From Planctomycetota bacterium (GTDB lineage Bacteria > Planctomycetota > Planctomycetia > Gemmatales > Gemmataceae), in contig VGYC01000056.1 in NCBI GenBank assembly GCA_016873095.1, positions 1 to 37,881 of the forward strand: DNA of 37,881 nucleotides. The letters run 5' to 3'. Each line of letters begins with the position of its first letter. Position 1 is the stretch's first letter. The notes under the pieces were generated by a model. It ran no database searches. It saw nothing but the letters and a program-made list of their open reading frames with translations, and was not told the DNA's origin. Shown here one piece after another: positions 24,317 to 30,950 of the stretch. The translations under genes were made by a program, and so were the position numbers.

Positions 24317-24345
24317 TTGACATTCCAACCGTCATCGACTACCAT
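24317..24345 (+). promoter_or_regulatory. Sigma70-like promoter of the cimA leader transcript
   Basis: A perfect -35 box TTGACA (24317-24322), a 17-base spacer, then TACCAT (24340-24345), which matches TATAAT at four positions including the key second and last bases. Transcription would begin near 24352, just ahead of the leader peptide's ribosome site (GGGA, 24357-24360). It lies about 60 bases from the antitoxin start on the other strand. Confidence 0.65.
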
Positions 24346-24365
24346 TTCAGAAGGTTGGGACACAG

Positions 24366-24458
24366 ATGATGCTGCCGTTCACTTACACCACGACGCCCTC
24401 GATTCAACCACGGATCGTGGCTCGGGTCCGCATTATTATTATCGCCGCCGGAGGATGA
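24366..24458 (+). CDS. Ile-rich leader peptide of the cimA attenuator
   Basis: A 30-codon ORF (two ATGs in tandem, 24366 and 24369) that ends ...RVRIIIIAAGG-stop. Six of the 30 codons are Ile: ATT at 24402, ATC at 24414, and an uninterrupted run ATT-ATT-ATT-ATC at 24432-24443, immediately before the stop at 24456-24458. Two Val codons lie nearby (24417, 24426). GGGA lies 5 bases upstream of the first ATG, with AAGG a little further. The ORF sits between a promoter and an intrinsic terminator in front of citramalate synthase, whose pathway end product is isoleucine. This is the design of biosynthetic attenuators such as ilvL. Ribosome stalling at the Ile run is inferred. Confidence 0.8.
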   Translation: MMLPFTYTTTPSIQPRIVARVRIIIIAAGG

Positions 24459-24460
24459 AG

Positions 24461-24500
24461 CCAGGGCAGCCGCGATTTCGGAGCGACACGATGGCCCTGG
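24461..24500 (+). promoter_or_regulatory. Antiterminator pairing of the cimA attenuator
   Basis: CCAGGGC (24461-24467), starting two bases after the leader stop codon, is fully complementary to GCCCTGG (24494-24500), the ascending half of the terminator, so the two hairpins exclude each other. GGCAGC (24465-24470) can also pair with GCTGCC inside the leader ORF (24371-24376), a possible 1:2 protector helix. A ribosome paused on the Ile codons leaves 24461-24467 free; one at the stop codon covers it. Confidence 0.7.
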
Positions 24501-24525
24501 ATGAGTTCCAGGGCCTTTTCTTTTT
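24493..24525 (+). terminator. Intrinsic terminator in the cimA leader
   Basis: A perfect 9-bp stem, GGCCCTGGA (24493-24501) with TCCAGGGCC (24507-24515), a TGAGT loop, and directly after it TTTTCTTTTT (24516-24525). It stands 20 bases before the cimA ATG and after the leader peptide, so it can only serve to control entry into cimA. It is the clearest intrinsic terminator in the window. Confidence 0.9.
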
Positions 24526-24545
24526 GATTGCAGACGGAGAACAAG

Positions 24546-26108
24546 ATGCCGCGCATCCACATCTACGACACCACGTTGCGCGACGGCAGCCAGGGGGAGG
24601 GCATCAACTTCTCCTTGCAGGACAAGCTGCTCATCACGCGGCGGCTCGATGAACTGGGGGTGGACTTTATCGAAGGGGGTTATCCGCTCTCCAATCCCAA
24701 GGACTTCGAGTACTTTCAGGAGGTCCGCAAGCTGCCGCTGAAACATGCTCGAGTAACGGCATTCGGCATGACCCGGCGCAAGAACGTAGTGCCGGCAGAG
24801 GATACTTGCCTGAAAGCCCTGCTCGATTCGCAGGCCGACGTCATCACGCTGGTCGGCAAGACCTGGGACCTGCATGTCCGCGAGGTGCTGGGCGCCTCGC
24901 TGGAGGAGAATCTGCGGATGATCGGTGACTCGGTGAGGCACTGCAAGGAACATGGCCGCGAGGTGCTCTACGACGCCGAGCATTTCTTCGACGGCTTCAA
25001 GAACAACCCCGAGTACGCGCTGCAAACGTTGCGGGCGGCGAAGATGGCTGGGGCGAGCGTCCTCATCCTGTGCGACACCAACGGCGGGACGCTGCCGGAT
25101 GATCTCGCCCGAACCGTGCGGCGGGTCGTGGAAGCGCTGCCGGATGTCGAGATCGGCATCCACTGCCATAACGATAGCGACGTGGCCGTCGCCAACACGC
25201 TGGCGGCCGTCACCTGTGGCGCTCGCCACGTGCAGGGAACGATCAACGGCATCGGCGAACGCTGCGGCAATGTCGATCTCGTCACCACCATCGCCAATCT
25301 ATCTCTCAAGATGGGGCATGACGTGCTGCAACCGGGGAGCGTGGGCCGGCTCACGGAACTGTCGCGCTACGTTTACGAAATCGCCAACATGAACTTCCGC
25401 GGCAACCAGCCGTTTGTAGGCGTCAGCGCATTCGCGCACAAGGGAGGCATGCACGCCCACGGCATTGCCCGCACCACCGCCAGCTACGAGCACATCGACC
25501 CGGCCCTGATCGGCAACGAACGCCGCATCCTCATCAGCGAGCTATCCGGCCAGGCGAGCGTGCTGGCCAAGACCGCGAAGTACCAGGTCGGCGACAGGGC
25601 CCTCATGAGCAAGATCCTGAACCAGATTCAGGACATGGAGCACCAGGGCTACGAGTTCGAGGCGGCCGAGGCTTCCTTCGACCTGCTTGTCAAGAAGGCC
25701 GTCGGCAAGTATCAGCCGAAGTTTGAACGGCTTTCTTATCGCGTCAACGTCGAGACCGACCGCGATGGCAAGACCGTCACCGAGGCGACGGTCAAGGTCC
25801 GCGTCGATGGCAAGATCGAGCACACGGTGAGCGAGGGGGACGGACCGGTGAACGCGCTGGACGGCGCGCTACGCAAGGCGCTGCGGCCCTTTTATCCGAG
25901 CCTTGACCAGATGCATCTCGCCGATTACAAGGTCCGCGTGGTCAATGCCCGGGCCGAGTCGGCTGCCCGCGTCCGCGTCGTCATCGAGTGGCGCGACGGC
26001 GGCCAGGTGTGGGGTACCGTCGGCGTCAGCGAAAACATCATCGAGGCCAGCTGGCTGGCGCTGGTGGACAGCTTCGAGTACAAGCTCTTCCAGGACGAGC
26101 AGAAGTAG
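24546..26108 (+). CDS. cimA: (R)-citramalate synthase
   Basis: A 520-residue enzyme that condenses pyruvate and acetyl-CoA to citramalate, the first step of threonine-independent isoleucine synthesis. The N-terminal TIM barrel opens with IYDTTLRDGSQGEG, and includes EGGYPLSNPKD, the CimA-type DAEHFFDGFKNNPEYAL that distinguishes it from isopropylmalate and homocitrate synthases, the metal-binding IGIHCHNDSDVAVAN, and GTINGIGERCGN. Then follow the AFAHKGGMHAHGI linker region and the C-terminal LeuA-type allosteric domain (about 390-515), which would bind isoleucine for feedback inhibition. GGAGA lies 7 bases before the ATG at 24546; a TTG at 24528 would fall in the terminator region. Expression appears to be governed by the leader attenuator just upstream. 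Confidence 0.95.
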   Translation: MPRIHIYDTTLRDGSQGEGINFSLQDKLLITRRLDELGVDFIEGGYPLSNPKDFEYFQEVRKLPLKHARVTAFGMTRRKNVVPAEDTCLKALLDSQADVITLVGKTWDLHVREVLGASLEENLRMIGDSVRHCKEHGREVLYDAEHFFDGFKNNPEYALQTLRAAKMAGASVLILCDTNGGTLPDDLARTVRRVVEALPDVEIGIHCHNDSDVAVANTLAAVTCGARHVQGTINGIGERCGNVDLVTTIANLSLKMGHDVLQPGSVGRLTELSRYVYEIANMNFRGNQPFVGVSAFAHKGGMHAHGIARTTASYEHIDPALIGNERRILISELSGQASVLAKTAKYQVGDRALMSKILNQIQDMEHQGYEFEAAEASFDLLVKKAVGKYQPKFERLSYRVNVETDRDGKTVTEATVKVRVDGKIEHTVSEGDGPVNALDGALRKALRPFYPSLDQMHLADYKVRVVNARAESAARVRVVIEWRDGGQVWGTVGVSENIIEASWLALVDSFEYKLFQDEQK

Positions 26109-26248
26109 ATCCAGATCTGGCCATGCACGCATCACTGGCACACATGCTCGCACATTGGGCATCCGCTGATCGACAGCGTCGTTGCAGCCGATCCACATAT
26201 CGCATTTTACCAATGACTTGCGTCTACTGTTCTGGAAACATCAGCGCT

Positions 26249-26264
26249 TGGCATAGATCGTGCT
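26249..26264 (+). promoter_or_regulatory. Sigma54-type -24/-12 promoter of the amt-glnK-glnN cluster
   Basis: TGGCATAGATCGTGCT matches the sigma54 consensus TGGCACG-N4-TTGCW with the invariant GG (26250-26251) and GC (26262-26263) at the correct spacing. Transcription would start near 26275, about 70 bases before the amt ATG. Nitrogen-controlled amt/glnK operons are classic sigma54/NtrC targets. I did not find a convincing NtrC site in the 26109-26248 gap, which otherwise has no gene. Confidence 0.6.
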
Positions 26265-26343
26265 AAACCGGGTAATCTCAAAAAATGTCGGTTCCTCTCC
26301 GTGGTTGTGGTGCGCGCCAGGGCGCCACGAGAGGGCGCTTGCG

Positions 26344-28080
26344 ATGAGAACGATGCGGTTTCTTGGGTGTCACCTTCTGGTCTGGCTCATCCTGTTTGTG
26401 CCGACATCGTCCGCGCTGGCCCAGGAATCAACGGGCCAATTGCAGCCGGAGAGCGAAGGCAAGCTCGCCGAGCTGCAGAAGGGCATCGATGAGGCCAAGG
26501 TGAAAGGGGATACGGCCTGGATGCTGGTCTCCAGCGGTCTGGTCATGCTCATGGTCCCCGGGCTGGCACTCTTCTACGGCGGCATGGTGCGACGCAAGAA
26601 CGTACTCGCCACCATGATGCAGAGCATGGTCGCGCTTGCGGTCGTCGGCGTTTACTGGGTCGCCGTCGGCTATTGCCTCGCCTTCGGCGAATCACACGGC
26701 GGCTTGTTCGGCTGGAGTTCACGACTACTTTTCCTGGCCGGCGTGCAGCCAGACGAGTTGTTGCTCAATACCAACATGCCCATCTATGTTCATGTCATGT
26801 TTCAGGGCATGTTCGCCATCATCACACCGGCGCTCATCAGTGGGGCGGTGGCGGAGCGGATTCGCTTCGCGCCTTATTGCCTGTTCATACTTCTCTGGGT
26901 GACGCTGGTGTACTGTCCGCTGGCCCACTGGGTGTGGGGCATGAACTGGTTTGGTCCGGGAGCGACAGGCAAGGATATGGTCGGCTGGCTGGGCAAGCTC
27001 GGCGCTCTCGATTTTGCGGGAGGCACCGTGGTACACATTGCGGCCGGCATGTCCGGGCTGGCGGCCTGCCTGCTGCTGCGGAAACGGCTCGGCTACCCCG
27101 AACACGCCATGCATCCGAACAGCATGGTGCTGACGCTCACCGGCGCTGGTTTGCTCTGGTTCGGTTGGTTTGGCTTCAACGGAGGCAGCGCGGCGGGCAG
27201 TGGAGCGCTGGCAGCATCCGCCTTCGCCGCCACGCAGGCCGCGGCCGCCGCAGCCGCGCTGAGCTGGCTGGTTGTCGAGTGGTTGCATCGCGGCAAGCCG
27301 ACGGCACTGGGTCTTGCCTCGGGTCTGGTCGCCGGGCTGGTCGCGGTCACGCCCGGCTCCGGTTATATTTATCCGTGGGGCGGCCTGGTCATCGGCCTGG
27401 GTGCCGGCGTCGTCTGCTACATCTCCGTGGCTATGGTCAAGCCGGCGCTTGGCTACGATGATTCGCTCGATGCTTTTGGTGTCCACGGCGTCGGCGGGTT
27501 TCTCGGAGCCGTCCTCGCGGGGGTCTTCTGTTTCAAGGCGGTCAACGACGCCGGCGCCGACGGCTTCGTTGTCGATGGCAGCATGGGGCAGGTTGTCAAG
27601 CAGGTGATTGGGGCTGTCGTTGCGCTGGTTTATGCTTTCGGCAGCAGTCTCGTGCTTATCAAGTTGCTTGACATGTGCATGGGATTCGCGGCCAAGCCGG
27701 AGGCGGAGACCGAGGGGCTCGATCAGACCGAGCACGGTGAGACGGGCTTCGACCTGGGCCCCGCGCTCGAACAAGCTACTATCATAAACGGCGTGGAGCC
27801 GCGGCCGGCCAAGAAGCCGCCCAACGGCGACAAGCGTTTCAGCGTCGTCGTCGCCGGCGTTGAGAACGGCGAGCTGATGCATTCCTGGTCCGAGCTGTGC
27901 CAGCCCAGCGAGGAACCACCGTCGCCGGAGTTCATGGCCGTGTATCCGTATGTGACTACCGTGCAGGGCAATCGTTTCCGTTTCCGCGGTGGTGAACCGG
28001 AAGTGCTACGCGCCAACCTCGAACGCTTGCTACAAAAAGACTTGCCCAAGCTTTCCTTGCGCGCACGCGTGGAGCCCTGA
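26344..28080 (+). CDS. amt: Ammonium transporter with a 109-residue C-terminal extension
   Basis: A 578-residue Amt/MEP channel for ammonium uptake at the inner membrane. The ATG at 26344 (after GAGAGGG) gives a signal peptide (LLVWLILFVPTSSALAQ) and a short periplasmic charged helix, then eleven membrane segments from DTAWMLVSSGLVMLMVPGLA. Family marks are GLALFYGGMVRRKN, the pore region with FAGGTVVHIAAG, WFGWFGFNGGSA, and DAFGVHGVGGFLGA with the twin-His site. The usual cytosolic tail ends near DQTEHGETGF, the PII-docking region. About 109 residues follow, starting DLGPALEQATIINGVEP, with a globular-looking part from RFSVVVAGVENGELMHSW to the end. The PII gene starts 2 bases after the stop. 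Confidence 0.93.
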   Translation: MRTMRFLGCHLLVWLILFVPTSSALAQESTGQLQPESEGKLAELQKGIDEAKVKGDTAWMLVSSGLVMLMVPGLALFYGGMVRRKNVLATMMQSMVALAVVGVYWVAVGYCLAFGESHGGLFGWSSRLLFLAGVQPDELLLNTNMPIYVHVMFQGMFAIITPALISGAVAERIRFAPYCLFILLWVTLVYCPLAHWVWGMNWFGPGATGKDMVGWLGKLGALDFAGGTVVHIAAGMSGLAACLLLRKRLGYPEHAMHPNSMVLTLTGAGLLWFGWFGFNGGSAAGSGALAASAFAATQAAAAAAALSWLVVEWLHRGKPTALGLASGLVAGLVAVTPGSGYIYPWGGLVIGLGAGVVCYISVAMVKPALGYDDSLDAFGVHGVGGFLGAVLAGVFCFKAVNDAGADGFVVDGSMGQVVKQVIGAVVALVYAFGSSLVLIKLLDMCMGFAAKPEAETEGLDQTEHGETGFDLGPALEQATIINGVEPRPAKKPPNGDKRFSVVVAGVENGELMHSWSELCQPSEEPPSPEFMAVYPYVTTVQGNRFRFRGGEPEVLRANLERLLQKDLPKLSLRARVEP

Positions 28081-28082
28081 GC

Positions 28083-28436
28083 ATGAAAATGATCGTGGCC
28101 ATCATCCGGCCCGAAAAGCTGGAGGCCGTGCAGAAAGCACTGCACGAGCGCGAGGTTTATCTCATGACGGTTTCCGATGTGCGCGGCTGCGGCAGACAGC
28201 GCGGACACACCGAGGTCTATCGCGGTGCGGAATTCCACGTCCGTCTCTTGCCCAAGCTGAAGCTGGAGATCGCCATCAATGAGCCTTTCGTCGAGGCCAC
28301 CCTGGAAGCGATCGTCCATGCCTCGCGCAGCGGCGACACCGGGCAGATCGGCGACGGCAAGATCTTCGTCCTACCCATGGACGACTGCGTACGCATCCGC
28401 ACCGGCGAGCGCGGCGAACTGGCCATCGGTCCATGA
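28083..28436 (+). CDS. glnK: PII nitrogen regulatory protein
   Basis: A 117-residue trimeric PII signal protein that senses ATP/ADP and 2-oxoglutarate and, in its GlnK role, docks on Amt to block ammonium entry. It aligns without gaps to E. coli GlnK through the T-loop: GCGRQRGHTEVYRGAEF, where Gln39 and Tyr46 are kept but position 51, the uridylylated Tyr of enteric PII, is Phe. The B-loop region reads SGDTGQIGDGKIFV, two or three residues longer than in E. coli, and the C-loop has RIRTGERG. It starts 2 bases after the amt stop and lies 94 bases before glnN, so the three genes form a nitrogen-assimilation unit. Confidence 0.95.
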   Translation: MKMIVAIIRPEKLEAVQKALHEREVYLMTVSDVRGCGRQRGHTEVYRGAEFHVRLLPKLKLEIAINEPFVEATLEAIVHASRSGDTGQIGDGKIFVLPMDDCVRIRTGERGELAIGP

Positions 28437-28530
28437 CATGAGCAAGCGCCAGGCCCGGACACCCCGGACACTAACCAAACACCGCCCGCCTCACGAGATT
28501 ACTTGAGACCACCACAGGAGTACGTTGAAC

Positions 28531-30711
28531 ATGGCTAATCCACGTCAAGTGGCGATCCAGACCATTGCCACCGCCAAGCATCAGCTCAATCGCGTCGATT
28601 TTCGCAAGGCTCACGTGAAGGATCTGTTCGGCATTCACGTATTCAACGAAGAAGCACAGCGACAACGCCTGCCGAAGTCCGTTTTCAAGGCCTTGCAGAA
28701 GACCTTGCGCCAGGGCCAGCCGCTGGATCCCACGGTCGCCGATGCCATTGCCACGGCCATGAAGGACTGGGCCATGGAGAAAGGCGCCACGCATTTCACG
28801 CATCTGTTCCAGCCCATGACCGGGCTGACCGCCGAGAAGCACGACAGCTTCCTTGTGCCCAGGGACGGGGGCGGTGCCATCGCCGAGTTCAGCGGCCGCG
28901 AGTTGATCAAGGGCGAGCCGGACGCCAGTTCATTCCCCTCCGGCGGCCTGCGCGCCACCTTCGAGGCCCGCGGCTACACGGCCTGGGATCCCACCAGCCC
29001 CGCCTTCATCATGGAGCATGCCAACGGTTCTACGCTGGTCATTCCCTCCGCCTTTCTGAGCTGGACCGGTGAAGCACTGGACAAGAAGACCCCCTTGCTG
29101 CGCTCCATGGAGGCTCTGTCGATTCAGGCTCTGCGCATCGTGAGGCTGTTTGGCAACTCGGCGCCGAAGAAGGTGTTCACGACTGTCGGTCCCGAGCAGG
29201 AGTACTTCCTGATCGACAAGAACTTCTTCTACTGCCGGCCCGACCTGATCAACACCGGCCGTACGCTGTTCGGAGCGCGTCCGCCCAAGGGCCAGGAAAT
29301 GGAGGACCAGTATTTCGGGTCGATTCCGGAACGTGTGCTGGCGTGCATGGCCGAGGCGGAGAGCGAGCTGTTCAAGCTCGGAGTTCCGGTCAAGACGCGG
29401 CACAACGAGGTTGCCCCCAGTCAGTACGAGATCGCGCCCATCTTCGAAGAGTCGAACCTGGCCACGGATCATCAGATGCTGGTCATGGAAGTGCTGCGCA
29501 AGACGGCGGACAAGTACGGCCTGGCCTGTCTGCTCCATGAGAAGCCGTTCGCCGGCATCAACGGCTCGGGCAAGCACAACAACTGGTCCATGTCAACTGA
29601 CACCGGCGAGAACCTGCTCAATCCGGGAGACACGCCGCACGACAACGCCCAGTTCTTGGTCTTTTGTTGCGCCGTCATCCGGGCGGTGGACAAGTACGCG
29701 GAAATCCTGCGTCTGTCCATCGCCACTGCTCACAACGATCACCGGCTGGGAGCCAACGAAGCGCCACCGGCCATCATCTCGATCTTCCTCGGCGATCAGC
29801 TCAATGACATCATCGAGCAGATTGAGAAAGGGGGAGCCAAGAGCACCAAGCAGGGCGGCCTGTTCGAGACGGGGGTATCGATCCTGCCCAAACTTCCCAA
29901 GGACGCCGGCGACCGTAATCGCACGTCACCGTTCGCCTTCACGGGCAACAAGTTCGAGTTCCGCGCCGTGGGCAGCAGCCAGAACATCGCCGGACCGAAC
30001 ACGATTCTCAACACGATCGTGGCAGAGTCGCTCGACCACATCGCCAGCGCCCTGGAAGCGGACGTCAAGTCCGGCAAGTCGCTCACGGCCGCCGTTCAGG
30101 CTCTGTTGCCGACCCTGATCAAGGAGCACAAGCGCATCATCTTCAATGGCGACAACTACACGGAGGAATGGCACTGCGAAGCCGAGAAGCGCGGACTGCC
30201 GAACATCAAGAACACCGTCGATTGCTTGCCGGTCATCCTCAAGAAGGAGACCATCAGCCTGTTCACCAAGTATCGCGTGTACACGGAAAAGGAACTGCAG
30301 AGCCGCTACAACATCCTGTCGGAGAATTATGTCAAGACGGTCAACATCGAGGGACAGATGACCGCCTACATGGCCAAGGTTTTGCTTTTGCCGGCCGCCC
30401 TCCGCTATCAGGGAGAAGTGGCCACGACCGTCAACGCCACCAATGCCGCCGGCATCGACAACTCCGATCAGCTCGATTTCCTCAAGAAGCTGACCGCCGC
30501 CATCAGCCCGTTGCAGCGCAGCACCAACGACCTGGAAAAGGCGCTGGCCCACCTCGCCAATGGCGATGCCTACGCCCACGCCAAGCACATGCGCGACAAG
30601 GTCATTCCAGCGATGAATGACGTTCGCAAGGCCGGCGACACCCTGGAGACAATGGTCGCCGAGGACCTGTGGCCATTGCCGAGCTACCGGGAAATGCTGT
30701 TCATCAAATAG
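28531..30711 (+). CDS. glnN: Glutamine synthetase type III
   Basis: A 726-residue ATP-dependent enzyme joining ammonia to glutamate, of the large GSIII class common in Bacteroidetes, cyanobacteria and planctomycetes. The ATG at 28531 ([10 protein letters not shown]) is preferred; AGGAG lies 10 bases upstream, and a TTG two codons earlier is possible. GSIII signatures are [18 protein letters not shown], the glutamate/metal site [49 protein letters not shown], and [20 protein letters not shown]. The C-terminal 150 residues contain the class-specific tail ([11 protein letters not shown], then [17 protein letters not shown]). It is not a GSI, so the adenylylation Tyr region is absent. Ammonium enters through the neighbouring Amt. 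Confidence 0.96.
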   Translation: MANPRQVAIQTIATAKHQLNRVDFRKAHVKDLFGIHVFNEEAQRQRLPKSVFKALQKTLRQGQPLDPTVADAIATAMKDWAMEKGATHFTHLFQPMTGLTAEKHDSFLVPRDGGGAIAEFSGRELIKGEPDASSFPSGGLRATFEARGYTAWDPTSPAFIMEHANGSTLVIPSAFLSWTGEALDKKTPLLRSMEALSIQALRIVRLFGNSAPKKVFTTVGPEQEYFLIDKNFFYCRPDLINTGRTLFGARPPKGQEMEDQYFGSIPERVLACMAEAESELFKLGVPVKTRHNEVAPSQYEIAPIFEESNLATDHQMLVMEVLRKTADKYGLACLLHEKPFAGINGSGKHNNWSMSTDTGENLLNPGDTPHDNAQFLVFCCAVIRAVDKYAEILRLSIATAHNDHRLGANEAPPAIISIFLGDQLNDIIEQIEKGGAKSTKQGGLFETGVSILPKLPKDAGDRNRTSPFAFTGNKFEFRAVGSSQNIAGPNTILNTIVAESLDHIASALEADVKSGKSLTAAVQALLPTLIKEHKRIIFNGDNYTEEWHCEAEKRGLPNIKNTVDCLPVILKKETISLFTKYRVYTEKELQSRYNILSENYVKTVNIEGQMTAYMAKVLLLPAALRYQGEVATTVNATNAAGIDNSDQLDFLKKLTAAISPLQRSTNDLEKALAHLANGDAYAHAKHMRDKVIPAMNDVRKAGDTLETMVAEDLWPLPSYREMLFIK

Positions 30712-30762
30712 CGTGCTGTATGACGCGGCATGTCGAATGGACCGACCGCGGTCTTTCGCGGC

Positions 30763-30808
30763 CGCGAACGGCAGGACGCAGGTTTGTTAGCCTGCACTCG
30801 CGTTCGCG
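30763..30808 (+). other. Hairpin in the glnN-valS gap
   Basis: CGCGAACG (30763-30770) pairs perfectly with CGTTCGCG (30801-30808), and inside it GCAGG (30778-30782) pairs with CCTGC (30791-30795). It lies 50 bases after the glnN stop and has no T-tract, so it may be a weak terminator, a transcript-end stabiliser or a repeat. The remaining 30712-30950 gap has no gene. Confidence 0.5.
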
Positions 30809-30950
30809 CGCCGTTCGGCAATGTTTGAGCATCGTTCAGGCTTGATTGCCGTCCACGACCGGTCTCGTCAAGACTCATCGGCCACCTCCATTCCATCACG
30901 CGCCGTTTACATTTCCCATCACGCTGCTACGATTCCTTGGAAAGGAAATC

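Noticed and set aside
24044-24328. Longer antitoxin starting at 24328
   Set aside because: The additional 24 codons overlap the cimA promoter, and a GGAGG site marks the start at 24256.
26137-26153. TGGCACACATGCTCGCA as a second sigma54 site
   Set aside because: The GC element is one base too far from the GG element; the spacing is strict for sigma54, so only 26249-26264 was kept.
29926-30588. 220-codon minus-strand ORF inside glnN
   Set aside because: Shadow of the glutamine synthetase III gene; no start signal or family feature.
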